A stretch of DNA of 64,000 bases, taken from positions 1-64,000 of the forward strand of contig NZ_VTHJ01000011.1 in assembly GCF_008386495.1 (NCBI RefSeq), read 5' to 3'. Below the pieces are notes generated by a model, which did no database searches, was not told the origin of the DNA, and saw nothing but the letters and a program-made list of their open reading frames with translations. The position numbers and the translations under genes are program-made. Within the stretch, counting starts at the first letter, position 1, and the number at the start of each line of letters is the position of its first letter. The stretch is from Streptomyces tailanensis (lineage in GTDB: Bacteria > Actinomycetota > Actinomycetes > Streptomycetales > Streptomycetaceae). This document shows, in pieces, positions 40,266-49,219 of this stretch.

Positions 40266-43200
40266 TCAGCTTCCCTGCAGGTCCTCTTCAAGGCCCTTCA
40301 AGCCGGTGTCCACCTCCCTCGCCTCCCGCGCCTCGTACGCCGTGAACACCTCACCCGCCTCGGCCCGCAGGACGGCCGCCGTCCGGCTGTCGCCGAGGGA
40401 ATCCCGCAGGGCCGCGAGGGTGCGCAGGGCGCGGGCCCGGGGCAGGGCGAGCCGCAGGGTGTCCCAGAGGGCGACGGACGCGGTGAGGTGGGTCTCCGCG
40501 TCGGCCGACCGCCCCTCGGCGAGGGCGCATTCACCGAGCCTGTGCCGGACCAGCGCCTCGCCGTACCGGTCGCCGTACGTCCGGCACACGTCGAGCAGGC
40601 CGTCGAGGTCCGCCGCCGCCTCCCGTGTGCGCCCCAGCCGCAGCCGGGCCTTGGCCCGTGCCTGGGCGGCGTACGCGCTCATCAGGCGGTCACCGAAGTC
40701 CCGGAGGATCGCGAGGGACCGGCTGGAGAGTTCCTCTGCCGTCGCGTAGTCGCCGAGGGCGCGGTGCAGCAGGCCGTACGTCCGCAGGGCGAGCGCCTCG
40801 CCGCGGCGGCTGCCGAGGCGTCGGTAGGCGGTCAGGGACTCGTCGAGGAGGGCGCGGGCGGTGGCGTACTCGCCGAGTTCGAGGTGGACGGAACCGGCGT
40901 ACCGGCAGGCGAGACCGAGCCCCGTCGCGTCGTCGAGCCGCCTGAAGTCCTCGATGGCGCGGGTGAGTTCGCGTGACGCGTCCCGCAACCGGCCCTGTTC
41001 GCGGTAGGTGCTGCCCAGCCCCGTGAGGGCCGCCGCGTGTCCCCGTACGTCGCCGAGGTCGGCGCACAGGGCGGCCGCGTGCCGGTAGAGGTCCACGGCC
41101 GCGGTGTAGTGGTCCTGCTCGTACTGGAGTTGGCCGAGGCCGATGAGGAGCAGGGCCTCTCCGGGGCGGTCCTCGGCGCGGCGTACGGCGGCCAGCGCGG
41201 CCTCGTGGGTGCGCGACCACGAGTCGAAGCGGTTGTTGACGATGTAGGCGGTCGAGCACAGGGTGACGGCGGCCTCGCGGGCGAGCGCGTGCAGGTCCAT
41301 GGCGGCGGCACGCTCGACGGCGGAGGCGATCGCGCCGGCCTCCGCCTCGAACCACGCGGCCGGGTCGGCCAGCACCTGCCCGGCCGCCCGGTCGTCGACC
41401 GGCCACAGGGTGCGCGGGACCTGGAGCACCACCTCGCCGGAGGGTGCCGCGGCGGCCGCACGGCGGGTGAGCCACAGCCAGCCGCCGAGCGCGCGGCGGA
41501 GGGCGGCGGCACGCTCGGCGGGCGGCTCCTCCGCCTCGGCGCGCTCGGCCGCGTACACCCGGACCAGGTCGTGCAGTCCGAAGCGTGGCTGCCCGGCGCT
41601 GTCGACGCCCGTGAAGTGCAGCAGCTGGGCGTCGATGAGCCGCTCCACGACGTCCTCGGCGTCCGCCGTCCTCGGCAGGTCCAGCAGCGCGGCCACCGTC
41701 CAGGCGGCCACGTCGGGCGCGCCGAGCAGGGCGAGGCGGCGCAGGGCGGTGCGGCCGGGGGCGTCGAGCGCGTCGTAGCCGAGGCCGAGTCCGGTGCGTA
41801 CCTCCAGGTCGCCGACGGCCAGCTCGTCGAGGCGGCGGCGTTCGTCGGTGAGGCGGTCGGCGAGCATGCCCGGCGTCCAGTGCCGGCGGGTCGCGAGGCG
41901 GGCGCCGGCGATGCGCAGGGCCAGCGGCAGCCCGCCGCACAACGCCACGATCCGCCGCGCGGCCTCGGGTTCGCTTCCGACGTTCCCGCCGCCGGCGATC
42001 CGGGCGAGGAGTTCGAGCCCCAACTCGTCGTCCAGTACGCCGAGTCCGGTACGGGCCGCGCCGCCGAGGCCCGCCAGCCGGGCACGGGAGGTGATCAGCA
42101 CGCCGCAGCTCTCGCTGCCCGGCAGCAGCGGCCGTACCTGCGCCTCGCTGCCCGCGTCGTCGAGGACCAGCAGGACGCGGCGCCGGGCGAGCAGGCTGCG
42201 GAACAGGTCGCCACGTTCGGCGAGACCCTCGGGCGGCTCGGCGCCCAGCGCGCGCAGCAGCCGCCCCAGCACCTCGTCGGGCGGCACCGGGTCGGCGAAG
42301 CCGTGCAGTTCGGCGTAGAGCTGGCCGTCGGGGTAGTCGGCGGCGACGCGGTGCGCGACCTGCACGGCGAACGCGGACTTCCCTACTCCGCCGGGTCCGG
42401 TCACGACGGCGACCGGCATCGCGGTGCGGGGTCCGGTCAACATGGCGGCCACTTCGGCGAGTTCCTGCCGACGGCCGGTGAAGTCGCCGATGGCGGGCGG
42501 GACGAGGGCGGCTCGGGGGAGGGGGATGGGGCTGGGATGGGGGCTGGGGTGTGGTGGCCGTACGCGGGTGGAGGCGTCGGCGGGGGCGGCCTTGGAGGTG
42601 GCTGCGGGGGTGGCTTGAGGGGCTTCGGGGGTGGCTTGGGGGGCTTGAGGGGCTTGAGGGGCTGCGGAGGCGGTCGGCATCAGTTCCCCGTCCGCCCGCA
42701 GGATCGCCTCGTACAACCGGCGCAACTCCGGGCCCGGATCGATGCCCAGCTCCTCGGCGAGTACGGCACGTCCCTCCGCGTACACCGTGAGGGCGTCGGC
42801 CTGTCGCCCCAGGCGGTAGAGGGTGAGCATCAGTTGGCCGCGCAGCCGCTCCCGGGTGGGGTGAGTGTCGACGAGGGCGGTCAGCTCGGCGACCAGGTTC
42901 CGCTCGCGGCCGGACAACGCGAGATCGGCGGCGATCCGGTCCTCCAGGGCGGCCCGCCGCGCCTCCTCCAGCCGCTCGGCCTCGACGCGCAGCGCCTCGC
43001 CGACCCCGCCGAGGGCCGAGCCCCGCCATAACTCCTGTGCCTCGCCGAGGAGTTGGGAGGCGGACTCGTGGTCGCCGGAGGCCGCCCGCTGTCGCCCGGC
43101 CGCCGTGAGCCGTTCGAAGTCCGCGAGGTCGATACGGTCGTGGTCGCCGTCCACGTGCAGCAGATAGCCGTGCGGACGGGTCTTGATCCCGTGCGGACGG

Positions 43201-43478
43201 GTCTTGATCCCGTCAGCCCCGTCAGCCCCGGCGGCCCCGGCGGCCCCGGCGGGCAGCGCGCGCCGCAGTCCGTGGACGTACGTCTGGATCAGCGCGCGCG
43301 CCGACTCCGGCGGTTCGTCGCCCCAGACCGCGTCGATCAGCGTCCCGGCGGGGACCACCTGCCCGGGCCGCAGCAGCAGCGCGGCCAGCAGGGCGCGGGG
43401 CTTGGGCCCGCCGAGCGGGAGCCGGCGGCCGCCGGACCAGACCTCGACCGGGCCGAGCAGTCGGTATTCCAGAGCCAC
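40266..43478 (-). CDS. SARP-type regulator with NB-ARC ATPase and TPR domains (AfsR-like)
   Basis: A 1070-residue regulator from the GTG at 43478 (GGGGGG shortly before it). Residues ~1-100 are an OmpR-type winged helix (LGPVEVWSGGRRLPLGGPKP) and ~100-250 the bacterial transcriptional activation domain (ELGIDPGPELRRLYEAIL). A Pro/Ala/Gln linker precedes the NB-ARC P-loop (GPGGVGKSAF ~365; LVLDDAGSEAQVRPLLPG; GGLPLALRIAGARL). Roughly the last 400 residues are tetratricopeptide repeats. AfsR-type proteins activate antibiotic or developmental genes in response to phosphorylation or ligand binding. A seven-residue tandem duplication (GIKTRPH twice) lies in the BTAD. Confidence 0.92.
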   Translation of the reverse strand: MALEYRLLGPVEVWSGGRRLPLGGPKPRALLAALLLRPGQVVPAGTLIDAVWGDEPPESARALIQTYVHGLRRALPAGAAGAAGADGADGIKTRPHGIKTRPHGYLLHVDGDHDRIDLADFERLTAAGRQRAASGDHESASQLLGEAQELWRGSALGGVGEALRVEAERLEEARRAALEDRIAADLALSGRERNLVAELTALVDTHPTRERLRGQLMLTLYRLGRQADALTVYAEGRAVLAEELGIDPGPELRRLYEAILRADGELMPTASAAPQAPQAPQATPEAPQATPAATSKAAPADASTRVRPPHPSPHPSPIPLPRAALVPPAIGDFTGRRQELAEVAAMLTGPRTAMPVAVVTGPGGVGKSAFAVQVAHRVAADYPDGQLYAELHGFADPVPPDEVLGRLLRALGAEPPEGLAERGDLFRSLLARRRVLLVLDDAGSEAQVRPLLPGSESCGVLITSRARLAGLGGAARTGLGVLDDELGLELLARIAGGGNVGSEPEAARRIVALCGGLPLALRIAGARLATRRHWTPGMLADRLTDERRRLDELAVGDLEVRTGLGLGYDALDAPGRTALRRLALLGAPDVAAWTVAALLDLPRTADAEDVVERLIDAQLLHFTGVDSAGQPRFGLHDLVRVYAAERAEAEEPPAERAAALRRALGGWLWLTRRAAAAAPSGEVVLQVPRTLWPVDDRAAGQVLADPAAWFEAEAGAIASAVERAAAMDLHALAREAAVTLCSTAYIVNNRFDSWSRTHEAALAAVRRAEDRPGEALLLIGLGQLQYEQDHYTAAVDLYRHAAALCADLGDVRGHAAALTGLGSTYREQGRLRDASRELTRAIEDFRRLDDATGLGLACRYAGSVHLELGEYATARALLDESLTAYRRLGSRRGEALALRTYGLLHRALGDYATAEELSSRSLAILRDFGDRLMSAYAAQARAKARLRLGRTREAAADLDGLLDVCRTYGDRYGEALVRHRLGECALAEGRSADAETHLTASVALWDTLRLALPRARALRTLAALRDSLGDSRTAAVLRAEAGEVFTAYEAREAREVDTGLKGLEEDLQGS

Positions 43479-43633
43479 GGAACCCCCCGTTTCCACGCGG
43501 TTTCGTGCGCATGCCAATTCCGAGCGGCTTGGCATCGTACGCATCCGGCCGGTGGGGGTCACGGAGAACATGCGGGGGTTTTCGCAGAAAAGGCTGCATG
43601 CGGCGATCCGACCGAAAGGCCAATTCTGAGCAA

Positions 43634-43673
43634 CACGCGGGCTGTGCCCGGGGGTTGAGGCACAGCCCGCGTG
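43634..43673 (-). terminator. Hairpin terminator after lipoprotein gene
   Basis: CACGCGGGCTGTGCC pairs perfectly with GGCACAGCCCGCGTG around a 10-base loop, 43 bases past the lipoprotein stop. There is no T-run, which is common for Streptomyces terminators. Confidence 0.7.
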
Positions 43674-43715
43674 GCCGTGAGGATTGCCGTAAGCGCTACG
43701 GCTCGTCCGTAGGAG

Positions 43716-45218
43716 CTACGGCGTCGTCGCCTCGCCCTTCGTCAGCAGCCACTCCTCGTGCAGCGCCCCCAGGGGGATCTTCTTCTGGAAGATGGGGGTG
43801 CCGAAGATGGAGAGCTGGAGGTTCAGGGTGCCGGTGAGGTCCACGCCGCCGTACAGGGCCCAGGAGCCGGACGCCGAGCCCGTGCCGTTCGCCGAGCCCT
43901 CGGCCGTGCCTTCGGCCTCCGCCCGCAGGTACGGGGCCAGGTCGGCGGTGACGCCCACCGTGCCGTAGAGGCCGACCGTGGCCTCGGCGCCCAGGGCCGC
44001 CTTGACGTCGCCGACCGCGGTGACGGTCGCCTTCAGGGGCTCGCCGGTCATGCGGGACTCGCTGACGCCGGTCCAGCCCTTGGACCAGGTGAAGTTGCCG
44101 CCGACCTTGAAGTCGCCCTTGAGGTCCTGTTCGACGTCGACGGTCACGCGGCCGTCGGCGTCCACCTGGAAGTAGCAGACGAGGTCGAGGTTGACGACGA
44201 TCGGGACCGGGCCGACCTGGATGACGGGGTCGGCGTGGAGTTCGGCGAAGGGGATCCGGATCGGCTTGCCCTCGGTCGAGCCGGCCGCGCGGCCCTTCAA
44301 CGACCACTGCGACGCCCAGTCGCCGGTCAGGCCCAGGAACGCGCCGCCGGGCGAGGAGCCCGTGCCGGACCCGGAGCCGTCGTACGAGAAGGAGACCTCC
44401 GGGGCGAGTTGCACGAAGCCCTCGACCGACGCGGCGGCCGACGCCGGGGCGTCCTCCGCGGTGGCCACGGCGGCACCGACGTCGATGCGCAGGCTGCCGA
44501 GCGGGAGCCTCGCGCCCTCGGGGCCGAAGGTGAGGTCACCGGTCTTCGCCCAGGAGACCTTCACGCCCTGGACGAGCGGGTCGACCTCCATGGTGGACGG
44601 GTCCACGGGGACCGTGCCGTCGGCCGTGGTCTCGCCCAGTACGGAGCTGAGTTCCGCCGGTTCCGTCTCCACCGTCGTGCCGCCGCCGTCCTCCGCGGGG
44701 CCGACGATCTTCGTGACCTCGGCGAGCAGGCCGTCGGGGGCGCCGGGGGCGGGGGCGCTGGCGATGACGTCGCCGACGGCGACGGCGGCCTTCGGCTTCC
44801 CGCCCGCGTCCGGGGTGTCGGGGGTCTTGTCCGCGTCCGGGGCGGAGATGGAAGGCGAGGGTGAGTTCGAGGGCGCTGTCGGGGACGAGTCGTCGTTCGA
44901 CTTCGTCGGGGCCGAGATCACCGCCCGGCCGCTCTTCTTGTCGTACGACGCGACCTTGAGCGCGGACTTCTTGGCCTTGCCCTGGTCGGCGGCGGCATCC
45001 GCGTCGGCCACGGCGGTGGGGGTCGCGCCACCGGTCGCGGCCGATACGACGGCGAGTTGCTCCTCGGCCGCCGCGGGCTCGGGGGTCTCGGCCGCCGCGG
45101 CGGGGGCCTTGTCGGCGGCGGCGGAACCGGAGTCGGCGGAGCAGCCGGTGGTCAGCAGGGTGGCGACGGTGACCGCCGACAGCGCCGAAAGCAAGGCATG
45201 TCTTCTGAGCTTGTGCAC
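43716..45218 (-). CDS. Large lipoprotein, function unknown
   Basis: A protein of about 500 residues from the GTG at 45218 (GAGGA upstream). The signal peptide ends in a lipobox (TLLTTGC). A long Ala/Asp/Ser-rich linker leads into a beta-rich domain (LAPEVSFSYDGSGSG, VGPVPIVVNLDLVCYFQVDA, GGNFTWSKGWTGVSESRMTG, LNLQLSIFGTPIFQKKIPLG). The repeated amphipathic strands suggest a beta-sandwich or shell, with one conserved Cys. It is not recognised as a known enzyme. The TnpB element begins ~180 bases upstream of its start and may affect its promoter. Confidence 0.8.
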   Translation of the reverse strand: MHKLRRHALLSALSAVTVATLLTTGCSADSGSAAADKAPAAAAETPEPAAAEEQLAVVSAATGGATPTAVADADAAADQGKAKKSALKVASYDKKSGRAVISAPTKSNDDSSPTAPSNSPSPSISAPDADKTPDTPDAGGKPKAAVAVGDVIASAPAPGAPDGLLAEVTKIVGPAEDGGGTTVETEPAELSSVLGETTADGTVPVDPSTMEVDPLVQGVKVSWAKTGDLTFGPEGARLPLGSLRIDVGAAVATAEDAPASAAASVEGFVQLAPEVSFSYDGSGSGTGSSPGGAFLGLTGDWASQWSLKGRAAGSTEGKPIRIPFAELHADPVIQVGPVPIVVNLDLVCYFQVDADGRVTVDVEQDLKGDFKVGGNFTWSKGWTGVSESRMTGEPLKATVTAVGDVKAALGAEATVGLYGTVGVTADLAPYLRAEAEGTAEGSANGTGSASGSWALYGGVDLTGTLNLQLSIFGTPIFQKKIPLGALHEEWLLTKGEATTP

Positions 45219-45400
45219 GCGTGATCCTCGGGAGCGGTTGATGGGGGTTGTGAACAGGTGGCGGTGGACGGCACATGAGTGCGTCCTGGCGCGCAGGAGT
45301 GTGCCTTCGGGCAGCGGCAAGCGCGCCCACAAGTAGGGAACGAAAGTTCTTTCATCGAATGCGTGACCTTCACCAGTGGTGGCCGTTGATGTGATGACAG

Positions 45401-47059
45401 ATGTCTGCGGCACCGGGTGGGGGTGACGGGGTGGGTGGGCTGCGGGATGTAGCGGCACCGTTCATGGTGCCCGGCCCCTCGGGGGTCGCGGTCCGTACCC
45501 GACTCAAGGACCTGACCGCCGACGACGAGAAGGTTCTTCGTCTCGTCGGTGACCATCTGGGTTCGCTGGCCTCCCGGGACCTGAATGCGCGGTGCGCGGC
45601 CGGTCTGGAGCATGACAGCGAGCAGTGGGCGCAGCGCAAGCGTGTCCTGACCGAGGAGTCCTCCTCGCGCTGGGCCGGGTCGATCACGAAGGCCACCCAC
45701 GATCAGTGGGCGCTGGCCCGGCGCGGGCAGCTCGCCCACATCCAGAGCCTCGAAGCCGGGATCGAGACGATCACGCACCGCCTGTCCCTGCCCGTGGGTG
45801 AGAAAGGCACCAAGAAGGCTCCGGGTGGCTATGGCACCCGGCAGGTGTGGTTTGCCAAGTCCCGCCGCCTGCACGTGCTCGAGGACCGGCTTCAGGCGGT
45901 GCGGGCGGACCGGGAGGCCGGATGCGTGCGCGTGGTGCGTGGCGGGAAGCGGCTGCTGAACACCCGCCACCACCTGGACGCCGCTCAGCTCACCGAGGAG
46001 CAGTGGCGTGCGCGGTGGCAGGCCGGGCGCCGGTTCCTGAAGGCCGACGGCGAGTCCGGCAAGCGGTTCGGCAACGAGACCATCCGCGTCACTGCTGACG
46101 GCGAGGTGTCGGTCAAGCTGCCCGCACCGCTTACGCACCTGGCCAACGCCCCGCACGGCCGGTACGTCCTCACCTCCCGCGTGGCGTTCGCGCACCGGGG
46201 CGAGCAGTGGGCCGACCGCATCACCGCGAACCGGGCTGTCGCCTACCGCATCCACGAAGACGTGAGCAGGGGCCGCTGGTACCTGACCGCGTCCTGGACG
46301 ATCCCCCCAGTGAAGACCGTGCCGCTGGAAGCGGCCCGAGCCCATGGCCTGATCGGCGTGGACACCAACGCCGACCACCTTGCCGCCTGGCGCCTCGACG
46401 AGCACGGCAACCCCGTCGGCACCCCGCTCCGCTTCGGCTACGACCTCACCGGCACCGCCGCTCACCGCGATGCCCAGATCCGGCACGCGCTGATCCGGCT
46501 GCTCCACTGGGCCAGACGCCACCACCTCGCCATCGCGATCGAAGACCTCGACTTCGCTGCGGAGAAGACCCGGGAGAAGCACGGCCGCAGGAAGCGGTTC
46601 CGCAAGCTGGTCTCCGACCTGCCCACCTCCCGGCTGCGGACCCGGCTGGTGTCGATGGCGACCGAACTCGGCATCCCGGTCATCGCCGTCGACCCGGCCT
46701 ACACCAGCCGGTGGGGAGCCCAGCACTGGCAGAAGCCATTGACAAGCAAGACCCGCAAGACCACTCGCCACCAGGCGGCAGCCGTGGCGATCGGAAGGCG
46801 CGCCCTGGGGCACCCGATCCGGCGACGGACGACACCGCCCCCTGCTCACCGGAGTGATAAGCAGGGGCATCGGACCGTCCAGGCCAGACCGGGCACTCCG
46901 GGGCGTGAGGGACACCGCCCCCGTATTCCCGGACCACGGACACGATCCGTGCGCGCCGGATGCGGAGCGAAAGCGGGGGACCAGAACGCCCAACACCGTT
47001 CGGGGCGTTCGGCTGAGCATGGGTTCTGGCAACAGGACTCACTCCCGCTCAGTTTCTAG
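45401..47059 (+). CDS. tnpB: TnpB-related protein, full-length copy
   Basis: A frame of 552 codons; a shorter start at 45464 (GTGCCCGGCCCC) is possible. Roughly the first 310 residues carry the basic, helical recognition part of TnpB proteins. The RuvC-like half follows with GVDTNADHLAAW and AIEDLDF. As in copy one, the zinc-ribbon cysteines are missing and TTRHQAAAVAIGRR stands where the third Asp is expected. The last ~75 codons read through the structured right end. No tnpA accompanies it, so movement would need a helper in trans. Intact and in the same orientation as copy one. Confidence 0.88.
   Translation: MSAAPGGGDGVGGLRDVAAPFMVPGPSGVAVRTRLKDLTADDEKVLRLVGDHLGSLASRDLNARCAAGLEHDSEQWAQRKRVLTEESSSRWAGSITKATHDQWALARRGQLAHIQSLEAGIETITHRLSLPVGEKGTKKAPGGYGTRQVWFAKSRRLHVLEDRLQAVRADREAGCVRVVRGGKRLLNTRHHLDAAQLTEEQWRARWQAGRRFLKADGESGKRFGNETIRVTADGEVSVKLPAPLTHLANAPHGRYVLTSRVAFAHRGEQWADRITANRAVAYRIHEDVSRGRWYLTASWTIPPVKTVPLEAARAHGLIGVDTNADHLAAWRLDEHGNPVGTPLRFGYDLTGTAAHRDAQIRHALIRLLHWARRHHLAIAIEDLDFAAEKTREKHGRRKRFRKLVSDLPTSRLRTRLVSMATELGIPVIAVDPAYTSRWGAQHWQKPLTSKTRKTTRHQAAAVAIGRRALGHPIRRRTTPPPAHRSDKQGHRTVQARPGTPGREGHRPRIPGPRTRSVRAGCGAKAGDQNAQHRSGRSAEHGFWQQDSLPLSF
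47013..47052 (+). ncRNA. Putative omega-RNA-like terminal hairpin, second copy
   Basis: Outer stem CTGAGC / GCTCAG is identical to copy one. The inner stem GGGTTCTG / CAGGACTC keeps all eight pairs through two G-U wobbles around the same GCAA loop. It ends 14 bases before the element's right end. Confidence 0.55.
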
Positions 47060-47268
47060 GAACGGTGCGCTTCATGAGGTGCTTGATCAACTCGATCAAG
47101 CGGTGACTGATGGCACGTGAGGGATGGCACGCGAAAGAGGTGGTTACCCCCCAGTAGTCATGCATGAGCATGCCAGGATCATGGAACCCGGCATGCCACT
47201 TCCCCCACCAAACACCGGTGACCTGAGTCACATCCGCGCGGTGTTCGCGATGTCCAACTCGCCTTCCC

Positions 47269-47340
47269 TTAAAGGCCGTTGAGGAATTCGGCCATCGTGG
47301 CGGCAAATCGGTCGGGTTGGTCGGCGGCTACAGCGTGGCC
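47269..47340 (-). pseudogene. C-terminal remnant of an alpha/beta hydrolase
   Basis: About 23 codons ending in a TAA at 47269-47271 read GHAVAADQPDRFAATMAEFL followed by NGL. This is the typical final helix of alpha/beta hydrolases with the catalytic His (GHAVAADQP). Upstream on this strand the frame loses all similarity, so only the tail remains. It overlaps the start of the next plus-strand gene, indicating a recombination joint near 47340. Confidence 0.6.
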
Positions 47341-47580
47341 CGGTGGGCCGAGAAGCGGGAACTCGGCGGGGTCGCGCTCGCCGTGGCCGGGGCAGCGGCG
47401 GCTGAGCAGTGGCGACGGCGGGCCGGGGGCAGGGCCGCCGGGGCACTGGCCGCCGGATATGTGGCCGCGTTCGCCGGGTCGCACCCGCTGGCGAAGAAGG
47501 TCGGAGCCTGGCCTGCGGTGTTCGGAGTGGCTGGGGCGGTGGCCCTGGCCTCTTGGGTGGTCACCGACCGGCGGGCGTAA
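47317..47580 (+). CDS. Small membrane protein, probably N-terminally truncated
   Basis: An 87-codon frame with good codon bias but only a TTG start. It reads GGYSVARWAEKRELGGVALA, then hydrophobic segments (AAGALAAGYVAAFAGSHPLA; WPAVFGVAGAVALASWVVT). It resembles the later part of a small actinobacterial membrane protein. Its 5' end lies in the scar with the hydrolase remnant, so the native start may be lost. Function unknown. Confidence 0.5.
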   Translation: MVGGYSVARWAEKRELGGVALAVAGAAAAEQWRRRAGGRAAGALAAGYVAAFAGSHPLAKKVGAWPAVFGVAGAVALASWVVTDRRA

Positions 47581-47607
47581 CCCCACAGTCCCAGGAGCCC
47601 CTGCCTC

Positions 47608-48558
47608 TCAGGAGGCCCGGAACGCCTGCCGGTACGCCTGTGGGCTCGTCCCCACCACCCTCTTGAAACGGTCCCGGAACGCCGTCGGGGAGCCGAAGCC
47701 CGCCTGGGTCGCGATGCGTTCGACGGTGTGGTCGGTGGACTCCAGGAGGTACTGGGCGCGGCGTACCCGGGCCCGGTGCAGCCACTGGAGCGGCGTCGTG
47801 CCGGTCTGTTCGCGGAAGCGGCGGTTCAGGGTGCGGGTGCTGGTGCCGGCGTGGAGGGCGATGTCGTCCAGGGTCAGGTCCCGTTCGACGTTCTCCTCCA
47901 GCCAGCGCAGGAGGGGTTCCATGGTCGCGCCGGCGGGGGCCGGTGGCTGGTCCTGGACGATGAACTGGGCCTGGCCTCCCTCGCGTTCGAGGGGCATGAC
48001 GCACATGCGGGCGGTGAACGCGGCGACCGCCGAGCCGTGGTCCTTGCGGATCATGTGCAGGCACATGTCCATGGCCGCGGCCGCGCCCGCCGAGGTCAGG
48101 AACTGGCCGTTGTCGACGTAGAGGACGTTCGGGTCGACGGTCACCTCCGGGTGTCTCGCGGCCAGGTCGGGGGCCGCGATCCAGTGGGTCGTCGCACGCA
48201 GCCCGTCCAGCAGGCCCGTCGCCGCGAAGATGAACGCGCCGACGCAGATCGAGGCGATCCGCGTACCGCTCGCCGCCGCCGCGTGCAGGGCCTCCGTCAC
48301 CCCGGGCGGCAGCGGGACGGTCGGGTCCTGGGTGCCCGGCAGGATGATCGTGTCCGCCTCCGCCAGCGCCTCCAGCCCGTACGGCGCCCGCACGCTGAAG
48401 GGCCCCGCCTTCACCTCCCCGTCCCCCTCCACCGAGCAGACCCGCACCCGGTACGCCTCCCGCCCGTCCGGCAGCCGCGCCCAGCCGAAGGTGTCGATCG
48501 GCGCGGAGAGGTCGAACGGGATGACGTCGTCGAGCGCGAGTACGGCCACGGTGTGCAT
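47608..48558 (-). CDS. DJ-1/PfpI-AraC (GlxA-family) transcriptional regulator
   Basis: A protein of 316 residues from the ATG at 48558 (longer frames to 48603 exist). The N-terminal ~180 residues are a DJ-1/PfpI fold with its Cys in RIASICVGAFIFAATG. The C-terminal AraC helix-turn-helix pair covers the last ~100 residues (DIALHAGTSTRTLNRRFREQ, RIATQAGFGSPTAFRDRFKR). It is unrelated to the copper oxidase GlxA despite the family name. It is divergent from a DUF2269-like membrane gene across 153 bases, its most likely target. Confidence 0.9.
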   Translation of the reverse strand: MHTVAVLALDDVIPFDLSAPIDTFGWARLPDGREAYRVRVCSVEGDGEVKAGPFSVRAPYGLEALAEADTIILPGTQDPTVPLPPGVTEALHAAAASGTRIASICVGAFIFAATGLLDGLRATTHWIAAPDLAARHPEVTVDPNVLYVDNGQFLTSAGAAAAMDMCLHMIRKDHGSAVAAFTARMCVMPLEREGGQAQFIVQDQPPAPAGATMEPLLRWLEENVERDLTLDDIALHAGTSTRTLNRRFREQTGTTPLQWLHRARVRRAQYLLESTDHTVERIATQAGFGSPTAFRDRFKRVVGTSPQAYRQAFRAS

Positions 48559-48711
48559 GGCGGGAGCGTAGGCATGCGCCGGGTTCCCGCCAAGTAGACA
48601 CAAGCGGACATGTGCTTCCTGTGGCCTGCCCTCACAGCGCTGGCGAGAATCCGTTGAGGCCTGGCAATCCCGCCACTTCTACGAGATCGTTCCGCGCCCT
48701 ACCGTCCCACC

Positions 48712-49182
48712 GTGACCAAGTTCCTCCTCTCCCTCCACGTCCTCGCCGCGATCATCGCCGTCGGGCCGATCACCGTCGCGGCCAGCATGTTCCCGCCGAG
48801 CGCGCGCAAGGCGCTGGCTGAGCCCGACAGCGAACGGGCCGTGTCGGTCGTACGGCTGCTGCATCGCATCTGCCGCGTCTACGGCGGTGTCGGCATCGCC
48901 GTACCCGTGCTCGGGCTCGCCACCGCGATGAGCATGGGGGTGCTGAGCGACGCCTGGCTGATCGTGTCGATGGTGCTGACCGGCCTCGCGGCCATGGTCC
49001 TGCTGGCCCTCGTACTGCCCCGGCAGGAGGAGATCCTGGACGGCGTCGGCAACTCCGCCGCCTCCTCCCCCGACCTCAAAGTCACCGCCCAACTCGCCAT
49101 GTTCACCGGCGTGTTCAACCTGCTGTGGGCCACCGTCACGATCCTGATGATCGTTCGGCCCGGTTCCACCACGGGGGCGTGA
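48712..49182 (+). CDS. DUF2269-like integral membrane protein
   Basis: A 156-residue protein with four predicted membrane helices (FLLSLHVLAAIIAVGPITVA; VYGGVGIAVPVLGLATAM; AWLIVSMVLTGLAAMVLLAL; LAMFTGVFNLLWATVTILMI). The N-terminal LHVLAAIIAVGP is typical of DUF2269 proteins. It starts at GTG with no clear ribosome site, so the transcript may be leaderless. It may be controlled by the divergent DJ-1/AraC regulator. Confidence 0.75.
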   Translation: MTKFLLSLHVLAAIIAVGPITVAASMFPPSARKALAEPDSERAVSVVRLLHRICRVYGGVGIAVPVLGLATAMSMGVLSDAWLIVSMVLTGLAAMVLLALVLPRQEEILDGVGNSAASSPDLKVTAQLAMFTGVFNLLWATVTILMIVRPGSTTGA

Positions 49183-49219
49183 CTTCCCAGCGGCGCTCGG
49201 GTGCGGGCATGATCCGGCC

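Larger units (their letters stand above)
45401..47066 (+). mobile_element. TnpB-type IS element, second copy (left end not defined)
   Basis: The right end is set at 47066 by the shared terminal string AGGAACGGT, after which the two copies diverge. The left end lies at or a little upstream of 45401 and cannot be placed without its sister copy. The insertion separates the lipoprotein gene's upstream region from a rearranged stretch carrying an alpha/beta hydrolase tail. Confidence 0.7.

Noticed and set aside
47228..47446. A minus-strand gene of ~70 codons over the hydrolase remnant
   Set aside because: Pro/Arg-rich shadow frame; only the hydrolase-like tail in the neighbouring frame is protein-like.
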